Assembly (NCBI GenBank): GCA_037179515.1
Contig: JAXCGZ010003874.1
Span: 10,001 to 74,000, forward strand
Direction: 5' to 3'
DNA length: 64,000 nt
Source of the DNA: Halocaridina rubra
Lineage: Eukaryota > Arthropoda > Malacostraca > Decapoda > Atyidae
Part shown: one piece after another, positions 1 through 11,854 of the stretch
How positions within the stretch are numbered: position 1 is the first letter of the stretch
How the letters are laid out: each line of letters begins with the position of its first letter
Program-made: the position numbers and the translations under genes
Notes under the pieces: generated by a model
The model's input: only the letters and a program-made list of their open reading frames with translations
What the model was told of the DNA's origin: nothing
Databases searched by the model: none

Positions 1-420
1 TTAATGAAGAAAAGGAACAAAGTAAGTGAAAAAACAGAATCTTGTGGAGCACCACTGGTAACTGGGAATGAGCTAGATGTTGCGCCGTCAAGAACCACAG
101 ATATAAAACGGACAGAAGGAAAGCTGGAATTCAGAGAACACAGAAGAGGATTATAGCCATAAGCAGGAAGTTTGGCCAACAGAGCCATGTCCCACAGTCT
201 CTAAAAAGCCTTAGAGATATCAAGGGTGATGATAAAGGATTCTCTTAGTTCTTGTGTGAAGATGTACCATATGTGAATAAGAGAAGACCGGAGGTCAATA
301 ATGGATCACACCTTGGGGAAGCCGTATTGGTGATCAGAAATACAACACACACGTTATGCTCCCTTTCTAGTAAGTTGACGCTTTGAGTACTTAACCACTG
401 ATGTGAGGGGAAATGTTGAA
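1..420 (-). mobile_element. non-LTR retrotransposon reverse transcriptase fragment (degenerate)
   Basis: Read on the minus strand, about 330-20 translates into a run of reverse transcriptase palm motifs. A SDHQYGF-type segment is followed by a LDISKAF motif (palm motif A, just before a stop), then a LLAKLPAYG-type helix and a SGAPQDSV stretch where motif B (SGVPQGSV) is expected. Several in-frame stops show it is dead. The YxDD box lies outside the window or is lost. The segment shares its style with the C-terminal fragments at 2043-2626 and 16283-16465. It cannot be the same copy as 2043-2626, because on the minus strand the C-terminus there lies upstream of this RT. Jockey/CR1-group origin is inferred; the exact clade is not resolved. 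Confidence 0.6.
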
Positions 421-526
421 CAGTATCCTCAACGGTTTAGGCTTGAATAGGAATCGTAACGATCGTTCCGCAGCTCTAATGTAAGAAATAAAAATATCGT
501 TTTAGTAAATATATTGCATTATAAAT

Positions 527-558
527 CCTGGTTCAAGTCACGGTCGGTGTAAAAAGGA

Positions 559-560
<2 letters not shown>
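527..560 (+). repeat. SINE fragment with tRNA-type B box
   Basis: CCTGGTTCAAGTCACGGTCG resembles the B box and following bases of the tRNA-like SINE at 2620-2745 and 35641-35763 (GGTTCAAGTCCCGGTYGGGG). The A box is not recognisable, and the fragment runs directly into a TA array. Confidence 0.35.

Positions 561-561
<1 letters not shown>

Positions 562-643
<82 letters not shown>
562..643. repeat. (TA)n microsatellite
   Basis: Uninterrupted AT dinucleotide run of about 82 bases directly after a SINE-like tail. Open frames of alternating Tyr-Ile through it are artefacts. Confidence 0.95.
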
Positions 644-647
<4 letters not shown>

Positions 648-654
648 GTACCCA

Positions 655-1297
<643 letters not shown>

Positions 1298-1386
1298 TGA
1301 CATATATCGGAGATTTCGCGCTTGTTCACTATTAGCGTAAAAAAACTGTTCTAGGTGTATTTACGAGGTTGGCCTTTGAAAGAGAA

Positions 1387-1440
1387 TATAATAATAATAA
1401 TGATAATAATAACAACAACAATAATAATAATAATAATAAC

Positions 1441-1538
<98 letters not shown>

Positions 1539-1588
1539 TAATAATAATAATAATAATAGTAATGATAATAATAATAAAAATAATAATG

Positions 1589-1684
<96 letters not shown>

Positions 1685-1686
1685 GA

Positions 1687-1761
<75 letters not shown>
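1387..1761. repeat. (AAT)n followed head to head by (ATT)n
   Basis: Imperfect AAT trinucleotides (1387-1683, with AAC, GAT and AAA interruptions) switch at about 1684 to pure ATT repeats (1684-1761). The two halves are reverse complements and could fold into a long hairpin. Poly-Asn, poly-Ile and poly-Leu frames here are artefacts. Confidence 0.93.
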
Positions 1762-2619
<858 letters not shown>

Positions 2620-2626
<7 letters not shown>

Positions 2627-2745
2627 ATAAGCACATTACATATGTGAAAACATGAATCATTTTTTGCCCCGACCGGGACTTGAACCTAGGACTTATAATT
2701 ACTAAGTCAAGACGCTACCAACTACACCACAGAAGGTTAAAAGGA
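2620..2745 (-). repeat. tRNA-derived SINE
   Basis: On the minus strand TGTGGTGTAGTTGGTAGCG matches an RNA polymerase III A box and GGTTCAAGTCCCGG a B box, 40-50 bases apart as in a tRNA. The acceptor ends do not pair, so this is a SINE head and not a tRNA gene. The A-rich tail region (GGGGCAAAAAATGATTCATG) is shared with 35641-35763. Confidence 0.65.
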
Positions 2746-2790
2746 ATCAGACCTTATAGCTTATATCTGCTATACTTAGGAATGAACGCA

Positions 2791-2911
<121 letters not shown>

Positions 2912-3159
2912 ATCTTTTGTCCCATGACCTCATTGTGCTTTTGGGGGAAATTTTCTTTTCGTTCTGAAGTTTATCATACGTCTGACAGTGCACAGGGAAC
3001 ATGGTCTAGCTGAAGGCTCCGAAAAGTTAATTTTGTCAAAGATATATTTAAAAATAGTATTAAATGAAAATATGATGAATTTTATGTGTCAGTCAGTGTC
3101 TAAAATCGGTCATTTTTGTAATTTGCTTGAAATTTTCAGGCAGTTTTTAATATTTCCTA

Positions 3160-3290
3160 AGTTTACACCTTGACTCTAACATGTGCCTAACCTCATCTAA
3201 CCTTACGTTACCCAACCTAACCTAAACTCAATCTCAGATTAGGTTAGGTTAGATTAGGCTAGGCACGTGTTAAAGTCAATGTTTTAAATC
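3160..3290. repeat. inverted repeat rich in TTAGG/CCTAA
   Basis: GACTCTAACATGTGCCTAAC (about 3171) is mirrored by GGCACGTGTTAAAGTCA (about 3261-3278), with CCTAACCTAA on the left and TTAGGTTAGGTTAGATTAGG on the right of the centre. The TTAGG-like runs are imperfect and only a few units long, so they are interstitial and not a telomere. Bases 2912-3160 and 3291-3560 are AT-rich with nothing recognised. Confidence 0.6.
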
Positions 3291-3566
3291 AGGTATTTAA
3301 CAAATTAACTGAAAATTTACACAATGACAGTAACGTATACAAGATTTTACTTTAGAATAAAAATACAAATTGAAAATAAGATCAAAATTTTATATAAATA
3401 ATATGTGACATATACAAAGGACTTTTTTTTAAGTAAAAATTTAGAACCAATAAAAATAAGATGTTTATAATAAAATAATTTGTGTTTTTGAGGATGAAAC
3501 AATAGACAATAAAAACTTTTAATTGAGAATATACAGCATTATTTTTAATCCACCTTTTGCCTCATT

Positions 3567-3616
3567 TCCAGATTAAACACCTAAAATGACATCTGGTGCC
3601 TATTCTGGGATTGATC
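3567..3616 (+). repeat. MITE terminal sequence, related to 15213-15255
   Basis: AGATTAAACACCTAAAATGA followed by GGTGCCTATTCTGGGATTGA matches the right terminus of the MITE at 15084-15255 (AGATTAAGCACCTGAAAATT, then GGTGACTATTCCTGGATTGA). No partner terminus was found upstream. Confidence 0.5.
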
Positions 3617-3639
3617 CAAATATTGCCATCATCATTATT

Positions 3640-3915
<276 letters not shown>

Positions 3916-4433
3916 AAATTATTTTTATTATTATTGCTGTAAATGTTAACGTTCATTTTTATAATTACTATTACTAATTATTTTTATCTTTATAATAATT
4001 ATTATAATAATTATTTATTGTTATTTTTATCATTATTACCGATAATCAAATTTAATTGTATAAAAATACGTTTAGCGCTTTCTGTAGAAGTAAAGACATA
4101 TGAGAGAAAAATGTGAATTTTGAGAAAAAATGATTACAATCCTTTGTAACGAAATGGAAATGTAAATGATAAGAAAAAGAAGATGCTAAAAAAAAAAGCA
4201 AAAAATGCAGATATTGTATTGATATAAAAATAAAAACTAAAAAAGATGAAAATGATGAATAAATGGGGGCTTTGTGTCGAAGTTAATAGAAAAATTAGAT
4301 AGAGTTTATAAAAAGTAAAGTGTTTTGTATCAAAGTATTAATCAAAATAAAAAAAAGTAATTTTAAATATATTGAAAACTCTATACGGGGCTTTGTGACA
4401 AAGGAAATATAGATATAGAAATAATATATTTAA
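3916..4433. other. AT-rich non-coding stretch
   Basis: Very A/T-rich sequence with short A runs and ATTATTA motifs. No frame, RNA or repeat was recognised. A phrase like GGGGCTTTGTGTCGAAGTTA / GGGGCTTTGTGACAAAGGAA occurs twice (about 4265 and 4387), suggesting a diverged duplication. Confidence 0.5.
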
Positions 4434-4585
4434 TACCGCCATAGCGCAACCGATAGAGTGCTCGACTTTGGAAGTGGTGGCCCCACTTCCGTCCGCGGTA
4501 GGGCGATAGGAAGGGCATCCAGCCTTAATTCCCCAGCTTCAGTCCATTTGTCCCCACCCCCCGAATGGGAAATAAGAGTGAAATA
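4434..4585 (+). repeat. tRNA-derived SINE (CATCCAGCCTTAATTCCCCAG family)
   Basis: A tRNA-like head (CATAGCGCAACCGATAGAGT ... CTCGACTTTGG) is followed by the family core GGGCATCCAGCCTTAATTCC, CCAGCTTCAGTCCATTTGTC and the tail CCGAATGGGAAATAAGAGTG. This is the clearest copy of a family with about a dozen members in the window, on both strands. Confidence 0.7.
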
Positions 4586-5458
<873 letters not shown>

Positions 5459-5587
5459 AATAAGACAACAGAGTCAATTACTCCAATTGGGATATTTAAT
5501 CTTTCAAGACGTACCGAGGTCGTTCTCGATTTAAAGAAGAAAATGAAGTTCCTTTCTTTTCTCTTTTATTTCTTTCACCCTGAAAGA

Positions 5588-5588
<1 letters not shown>

Positions 5589-5673
<85 letters not shown>
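5589..5673. repeat. (TC)n microsatellite
   Basis: About 85 bases of CT dinucleotide, 137 bases after the previous array. The intervening DNA is unique. Confidence 0.95.
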
Positions 5674-5679
<6 letters not shown>

Positions 5680-5899
5680 CCATGAGTGAAGTAACCCAGT
5701 GCTGATTCGTCCAAGTCATCTGTATAATGGAACGCTTTTCTGTTAATCGTATGAAAGCTTCCACGTGGTTCACATTGAAAAGAATAGAACGCGTTTTGTT
5801 CACGGCAGGATAAGCTTCCTACAGGGAGACTTGGATGGTTGGTTGGAAGGGGTAGATCAGATCAAGATAATGATTTCTCGCAACAGAAAAATGAAAAAC

Positions 5900-6360
5900 T
5901 TTCCCTGCCTGGTCTTTCGGTTAGGTTAGGTTGGCTTTGGTTAATTATAAAAAGCATGGTCGTACAGAGAGGAATAGATGGAGTGGTGGAAATCAAGTAA
6001 AGATAGCATTCCATTCCATAGACAAAGGAGGAACTCTCTCTCATTACCTGATAATTATCGTACATTAAGTTAGGTTAGGTTCGGTTTGGTTTGGTTTAAT
6101 TTGGTTTGGTTTACAGAAGTGTGGTGGGATCAGCTCATTCCTTGCCAATATGAAAAGAAGGAACTATCTCTACCTGGTCTTTTGGTTAGGTTAGATTTGG
6201 TTTCGATATTTTACACATCTCTTATTATCGCTTCCCATCTGACAAGTCACAATACTATCAGTTTCTCTTTACTTTGTTCTCTTCGTGCCCTGGCCCGATG
6301 AGGCAGTTTTATTTAATATATTTATTTATTTTTTGGCCATCCTGGTGTCGCATTCATAAA
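5900..6360 (+). mobile_element. non-LTR 3' tail copy with internal duplication and TTAGG-like runs
   Basis: A phrase CCTGGTCTTTYGGTTAGGTT occurs twice (about 5908 and 6174), so part of the unit is duplicated. The right half (from about 6215) aligns by eye with 7585-7720 and 54890-55030: TCCCATCTGACAAGTCACAA, GGCCCGATGAGGCAG and CCATCCTGGTGTCGCATTCA, then an A-rich end. These are 3' UTR copies of the non-LTR family whose coding end lies at 2189-2626. No coding part is attached. Confidence 0.5.
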
Positions 6361-6769
6361 AAAAGAAAAGAATGAATTATTATTAATAGCAGGGAAAAGA
6401 AATTCAATATACACTCAAATGTCCTGTTGGTCCATCATTTGGGGTTATTGGTGTAGTACAGAACGGTATTGTTTTGCAAAAGGAAAGTAAGCACAATATA
6501 CATCAATACTTTTCCGGTGCGAGAAAAGAAACTTCATCCACACTAATAAAAAAAAAATAACACGAAAAGTGTATCTTTTAATAACTTCTAAAAGAAGTCA
6601 TTTGATCCATACTGAGAGATGCATAAAAGTGAAGCGGAGTTTCGTTTCGAAACAAGGTCTTCGAAACGAGCAGTTCAGTTTCTCCAGAGACGGTCTCAGA
6701 TAACTCGAATGTGCTGTAAATAAGAAGTATTTGGTGAGCCACAAGAACCACGCCTCACGGTGCTGAAGT

Positions 6770-7440
6770 TAAGCTTTGGAATATATATATATGTATATGT
6801 TGACTTCGATATGCTAATGGAACGAAAAAGAAGCTCGAATTGAAAGGAAGAGACGATAGGAAGAGATGATAATGGTTGGAAAATAGAGTAAATGAGAGAT
6901 AGGAATAAAAAACAAAACTATGAAATGTCAAAAACAGGTTAGGAATTAATATATGATAATTATTTGAGATTAGAAAAATGGAAAATACAGATAATTTATA
7001 TGTATGAATTCTTAAACAAGTCATACAAATAACTTTGAAAAAGAGAAATAAATATGAGATTATAATGGTTGGATAATAGAAAACAAGGAGAAATAAGTCC
7101 AGAAAAGTGTATAAATTGTGCAATATATGTTAAAAATAAATGGAGAGAGATAATAAGGAGAGAATGATAATGGTTGGAAATTAGAAAAAAAAAAATATGC
7201 TACATACGAAATGTGCAGAGCATGGGATAGAAATGGCTGGCAAGGGATGAAAATGGAGATAAATAAAAATAAAGAACCAATAAAGAGAGATGATAATGGT
7301 TGAAGAAGAGAGGAAATGAAAAAATATTCGAGAAAAACGTATGAACATGCAACTGCAGTTAGTGATGAAATGGAAGGAAGAGCTTATAAAGAGAGATGAT
7401 AATCATTGGACAATAAAAGTGGAAACAGACAGAGAAAATA
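6770..7440. repeat. degenerate minisatellite, GATGATAATGGTTGG core
   Basis: The core GAGAGATGATAATGGTTGGA, usually followed by an AATAGAAA-like stretch, recurs at about 6860, 7058, 7160, 7285 and 7398. Unit lengths are about 100-200 bases. It is A-rich and non-coding on both strands. Confidence 0.55.
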
Positions 7441-7559
7441 TATAAAATGTGCAATATAGGTAATCTGAAGGTCTATTGGACTTGAAGAGGTCTGTCCATA
7501 AGGAGAGTTCGATGTTAAGTCTTCCCTCAATTACGAGTCTTAATCTATGCCTACATCAA

Positions 7560-7725
7560 CACCGAATATTCTTTGATATTCGTTACACATTGCTCATCAT
7601 CCCTTCACATCTGACAAGTCACAACACTCCCAATTTCTGTTCCACTTTGCTTTGTGTTTCCTTCTTGCTCAGGCCCGATGCGGGCAATAATTTTTGCCTG
7701 TCCTGGTGTCACACTCTTAAAAAAA
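7560..7725 (+). mobile_element. non-LTR retrotransposon 3' tail
   Basis: CCCTTCACATCTGACAAGTC, CAGGCCCGATGCGGGCAATA and CCTGTCCTGGTGTCACACTC, ending in TTAAAAAAA. This is a 3' UTR copy of the family described at 2043-2626, here in plus orientation without coding sequence. Confidence 0.6.
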
Positions 7726-8145
7726 TGTGGGGGGTAGTGTGCAGACTTATATTTCTCGGCGTAAGTAGTAATAGGTTACGACAGGCGCCGCTAGCCGAAT
7801 CTTTCCACTGACAGGCTGATCCCATTGACAAGCTGAAAAGCCTACATGGAAATGGCGATGAAATTAAATAATATGAGTAACAAGCAGAACAAATATATTT
7901 CGGATCAGTACCAGAATAGACAGAGTGATGATGATTTTCTCCCTTGAGGGTGACCGGACCTTCCCTTTTTGGCCCGCAGGTGGGGTTGTACCAATCTGTA
8001 AAGATAGTAGGAAACATAAGTGTTCAGCTGAGGATTATTAGTTTACATCAAACCAGTATTCTTTTCGTGGCTCTGGATAGATTGAGAAATTGGTTCTCAA
8101 CCTCATGAACTCCTGTTTTGGTGGTGAATGAGAGTTATTACATAG

Positions 8146-8379
8146 TTATCTGGGTGGAGGGTATTGACTGATGGTATTCAGTAGACTGTTCATGTAGTTG
8201 TTTGTTGCTAGTCTGATTATGGAGCTAGCAACATGAATGGCATTTGGATCTACGCTGGATGTTGCGGGGACACCAGAGATCCGTAAAATTTCTGAAAAGG
8301 CATAGCATTCGAGGATGTAGTGGAGCTGTGGATGTAGTGAGGCTACCTGGCAGGTGCAGTCCCTGATGATATCATCCAC
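8146..8379 (-). pseudogene. Jockey-type ORF2 C-terminal remnant
   Basis: On the minus strand this open stretch continues the C-terminal region of the element after its RNase H domain, in a shifted frame. It has a degenerate cysteine pattern (RDCTCQVASLHPQLHYILEC) like the Zn-knuckle-like HxxxxC tail of Jockey-group ORF2 proteins. A frameshift near 8380 and stops near 8543 and 8622 separate it from the RNase H domain. About 77 codons are visible. It has no independent function. Confidence 0.5.
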
Positions 8380-8621
8380 TATTCACCAGGTGCACTTGTA
8401 CCAGAGTCTCAGACAGTACACATTGACTGCCGTGCTTTGTCAAAGGTTCTTAGGCAGGGTGATTCGCTGAAGATTTGGTGGTGGCTTTGTACCACCAGGT
8501 GGAGGGGAAGCCATTGTCCATGCACAGGTTGTCTCTAGTTTATTAAGACATTAAGGAGGGACTTGGTGGCTTTGGACTTTATCTGTTGAATCCCAGGAGG
8601 CAGAGACATTTGGATTTCTGC

Positions 8622-10622
8622 TCAAAGAGTGGTTTGTTTGGCGGCTTGATTGGCTTCCTCATTTCCCTTGATGCCGACGTGGCTGGGAATCCAGGAAAGA
8701 GTGATGGCTTTTTCAAGGCTGATTGTCTTGTGGTAGTGGCTGAGAATGGTGGTGATGATGCGTACATTGTCTCTGAGGAGTGGCTTCTTGATGGCCTGTA
8801 AGGCGCCTTTAAAGTCAGAGAGAATTAGGGCATGGTCAGCTCCTTGCTGTGTGAAGAAATTGAGGGCGTTGGCTATGGCAACAAGCTCAGTCTGGAGCGA
8901 CGAGCAGGAGTTTGACAGTCTCCAGGATTGGGCGTGGTTTCCAGTGGTGACGGCGGTGGCTGAGGCTCCAGTTTCTTGATTTACTGAGCTGTCAGTGTAG
9001 AAGACTTGGGAGTTCGGCCTGCTCCAGCTCTGAATTTTGCCCTTGTATGTATTTTTAAGGACAAGCGGGTTTGCTAAGCTTTTGGCGTTGTCAGGGAGCT
9101 CAATCTTTATGTCAAGTGGTTGGTCATTCCATGGGGGTGGGTATCGGTATTCAGGAAGTGGAGTGTCCTGTATCTTGGCTGGGATGTCCTCCCTGACTGG
9201 CAGTGCTTGCAGGCCAGCGCAGACCTTAGCTGACCAGGTTCTAGGATTGTGGTCGGGGTGGTGATTGAGGGCTAGCCAGAGATTTGTGCCAGCGAGGTAT
9301 GTATGTTGGGCAGTGGTGGTTTTGGCTACAAAGAAGGCTAGTTTTTGCTGAGCTCTAAGTTTAAGTGGCATGAGGCCGGATTCCATCTGGATGTTTTCTC
9401 TCTTGGTCCACATGGGGGCTCCTAGCATGGTATGCATGGCATTATTTTGTATGACTTCTATCTTGTCCCATTGTTGGTCATTTAGTAGCCAGAGTGTGGG
9501 ACAAGCATAGTCTATGAGGCTGCGTATGGCTTGTACATAGAAGGTTTTGAGGACATTGAAGGATGCATCGTCGTAGAGGCCCGACATCCGACGAAGGACC
9601 GCTTGTTGCTGGCTGCATTTGTCGTACAAGTGTTGAATTTTGGATCCAAAGGTTAGTCTGCCGTCGATGTGTACACCCAGGTATGGGTGCTTTGTAACCC
9701 AGTCCACGGGCTCGTTGCCTATGACCAGGCTAGTGTCTGGTTTCCGATGATGGATGGGGAGGTCCTTGGTCTTACGGGCATTGATTTTAACTCCGAGGGA
9801 GATGGAGGCTTGGTGAATCTTGGTGAGGCAGCGCTTGGTCTTCTTGGAGCTTCTGTTGCCTATTGTGACGAGGGCAAAGTCGTCCTCATAACTGAAGAGT
9901 TTGGCTCCATGTGGTAGTGCAATGTCCATGAGTTTTTCTATGAGACAGGTAAAGAGGAAGGGGCTAAGGATTCCACCTTGGGGGGTCCCATTTTCGTGGT
10001 TTTTGTAGGTGGAGTAGTGCCCTTCTACTTTGACTCGAGCACTACGGTTTTGAAGGCTCTGCTTGATCCATGAGAGAAGGTTTCCTTTGAGCTACTTCGC
10101 AACAATAGCTGAGAGTATTGCCGGCACATTGGCTAGTTCAAAGGCTTTCTCTAGGTCTAGGAAAACGATGTATCCACGACATTTGTTGATATATGATAGC
10201 ATGAAGGCTATGCACTCTGAGGTGCCCAAACGAGGCTGGTAGGCAAACATGTTTTCTGGGAAGGGTGGGCATTTACAGCAAACTCTGTTGAGTACCATCT
10301 TTTCTGCCGTCTTGCTCAGGCAGCTCAGGAGGGAGATGGGGCTAGGGTTGTCAGGGTTCTGTGGTTTTGGGAGGGGCTGAACGTCTGCTCTGTTCCATGA
10401 GGCTGGTCTGATTCTATGTGTGTATGTTGAATTGATCAGAGAGAGCAGAGCAAGCTCCCCTTGGGGCCCCATATTTTGAATCATCGCGTAAGTGATTCTA
10501 TCAGCACCTGGGACTGTGTTCTTAGAGCTTTTGCTTACTCTTTGTAGCTCAATCAGAGAGAAGGGGGCATCTGTTTGGTCCTCCGTGTTGATGGCCTCTT
10601 CTATTTCTTCCCATCTAGCCAT
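8622..10622 (-). pseudogene. Jockey-type ORF2: reverse transcriptase and RNase H
   Basis: A single minus-strand frame runs from 10622 to 8622 with one internal stop at 10092-10090. The reverse transcriptase would copy element RNA at the target site. Visible motifs are TVPGADRITYAMI, the A-motif region FLDLEKAFELA (A motif usually AFD, here AFE), NGTPQGGILSPFLF (motif B) and FSYEDDFALV (motif C, YxDD form YEDD). After a connecting region comes RNase H: FYTDSSVNQETGASATAV, SLQTELVAIANAL, LILSDFKGAL and SWIPSHVGIKGNEEANQAAK. In the last motif the usual Asp after GNExA is Asn, so the fourth catalytic residue looks lost. With the stop codon this argues for a dead copy. The ORF ends at the TGA at 8622, with homology continuing beyond. 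Confidence 0.8.
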
Positions 10623-10814
10623 GGTGAGGTCCTGAAGAGTTGTTCTTGTGGCGATGGGAGCTGTTTGGAGCTTGCTCTTTCCGCGAATTAGATGGAGAGT
10701 TCTTCTGCTGTCCTGCTAGGATCCCTGTGGCGGATGGTTTTAGGAGGTTTTCCTTTAGGAGTCAATGCTCCTCCACATCTGGCCCACAGAGGTGTGAGCA
10801 TCTAGGGTGGAACA
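10623..10814 (-). pseudogene. Jockey-type ORF2 linker upstream of RT (broken)
   Basis: The same frame continues upstream of the RT, with STLDAHTSVGQMWRSI near the insertion edge and RRTLHLIRGKSKLQTAP nearer the RT, and three stops between. The first residues join directly to the KRRKWLEW end of the 14336-14447 segment once the CR1 insertion is ignored. Confidence 0.65.
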
Positions 10815-10850
10815 CTAAAGGGGAATGAGGCAGTAAAGGAGGCTGTAAAG

Positions 10851-11420
10851 GTGGTGGCACTGGAAAACATACAAACAGTTGACTATAAAGAGACAGTAAT
10901 CGAAAAAATGAAAGACGTTGTGATGGAAAGGGCAAACCCACTCATCAGACAGGCACTTGATAAGGAGAAGACAGTGGTAATCTCAGGCATAAGTGAATCC
11001 CAGGAGCCAACATGGCAGGGGAGACTTGAAGAAAATAAAGCTAACGTTGTAGACCTGATAAGAAAGCTTGGAGTAGTATGTGGTCCTGAGGATATTGTAA
11101 ACATACACCAACTAGGTAAATATTCGAGGGAAGGAAAGCCGAGACCAACAAAAGTAACCTTTGAGAGAGGGGAGACATGTAGGGAAATATTGTTGAGAAA
11201 AAAAAGTCTAAAAGACCTTCAAGAATGCAAAGAAGTGTTCATTAGACGATACAGAACACAGGAAGAGATGGGAAAGATCAAAAACTTGTTGCAAGAGGCA
11301 AGAAGGTTAAATGATGAAAGAAATGAAGAAGAGAAGAAAAATTTTCGTTACAGAATACTTCCAGACAAAGGGGAGATAAAGAAGATAATGACAGAAGATC
11401 AGGGGATGGGGCCTCATTAA
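10851..11420 (+). CDS. CR1 ORF1 protein, N-terminally truncated (nucleic-acid chaperone)
   Basis: This frame of about 190 codons encodes the C-terminal part of a CR1-type ORF1 protein, which binds element RNA. The visible pattern is KTVVISGISES (beta strand of an RRM-like fold), EDIVNIHQLGKYSREGKPRP, TKVTFERGETCREILLRKKS, then VFIRRYRTQEEMGKIKNLL and a basic/acidic helix near the end. It is closely matched by 60120-60380. The first Met is not the native start, because coding-like sequence continues upstream to about 10820, where the copy is truncated. The N-terminal PHD-like part seen at 52930-53275 is absent. It stops two bases before ORF2 begins. As a truncated retroelement gene it is unlikely to serve the host. 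Confidence 0.75.
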   Translation: MVALENIQTVDYKETVIEKMKDVVMERANPLIRQALDKEKTVVISGISESQEPTWQGRLEENKANVVDLIRKLGVVCGPEDIVNIHQLGKYSREGKPRPTKVTFERGETCREILLRKKSLKDLQECKEVFIRRYRTQEEMGKIKNLLQEARRLNDERNEEEKKNFRYRILPDKGEIKKIMTEDQGMGPH

Positions 11421-11422
11421 GA

Positions 11423-11854
11423 TTGTTATACACAAATGCTGATGGATTAGCTGGTAAGGCAGTAGAATTAAAAGATAGGATTCACAACAGTAAGGCAGAT
11501 ATAGTAGCAATTACAGAGACTAAGTTGAGTGAGGACATAAACAGTGTCACAGTTTTTCCTAAGGGCTTCAGAATACTAAGGGTCGAAAGATCTGAGAGGA
11601 CTGGTGGAGGGATAGCACTGCTCATAAGTGAGAGGATTCAAGTTGAAGAAATAAACTTGGCTATAGAAAGTGAGTTCAGGGAATTTCTTGTTGCTCGCAT
11701 AAATACTGGGTCAGAGAGCATTATAATAACTGTTGTATACAACCCACCAAGGAACCAAAATAGGCTTGAAATTTATGAGGAAAGTCATATAGGTACGATT
11801 GAAGTCATAAACTCAGTTGTTAACATGGCGCAGGAGAAAAAAGTAGGATTTTGA
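11423..11854 (+). pseudogene. CR1 ORF2, N-terminal endonuclease part
   Basis: This is the start of ORF2: an apurinic-like endonuclease domain that would nick target DNA. MLYTNADGLAGKAVELKDRI resembles the first strand, and AITETKLSED carries the catalytic Glu. GGGIALLISERI and IITVVYNPPRNQ follow. The frame ends at 11852-11854 because of a one-base shift in the run GAGAAAAAAGTAGGATTTTG. The endonuclease continues in the next frame at 11851 with IMGDFNHKEIDW. The initiation codon seems to be TTG or ATT at the domain start; no ATG lies nearby. Its homologue at 60456-60745 shows the same first strands. Confidence 0.8.

Noticed and set aside
3160..3290. Telomere end
   Set aside because: TTAGG-like words are few, imperfect and inverted; unique DNA continues on both sides.
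8586..9917. Plus-strand frames opposite the Jockey RT
   Set aside because: Antisense shadows; no motif of their own.
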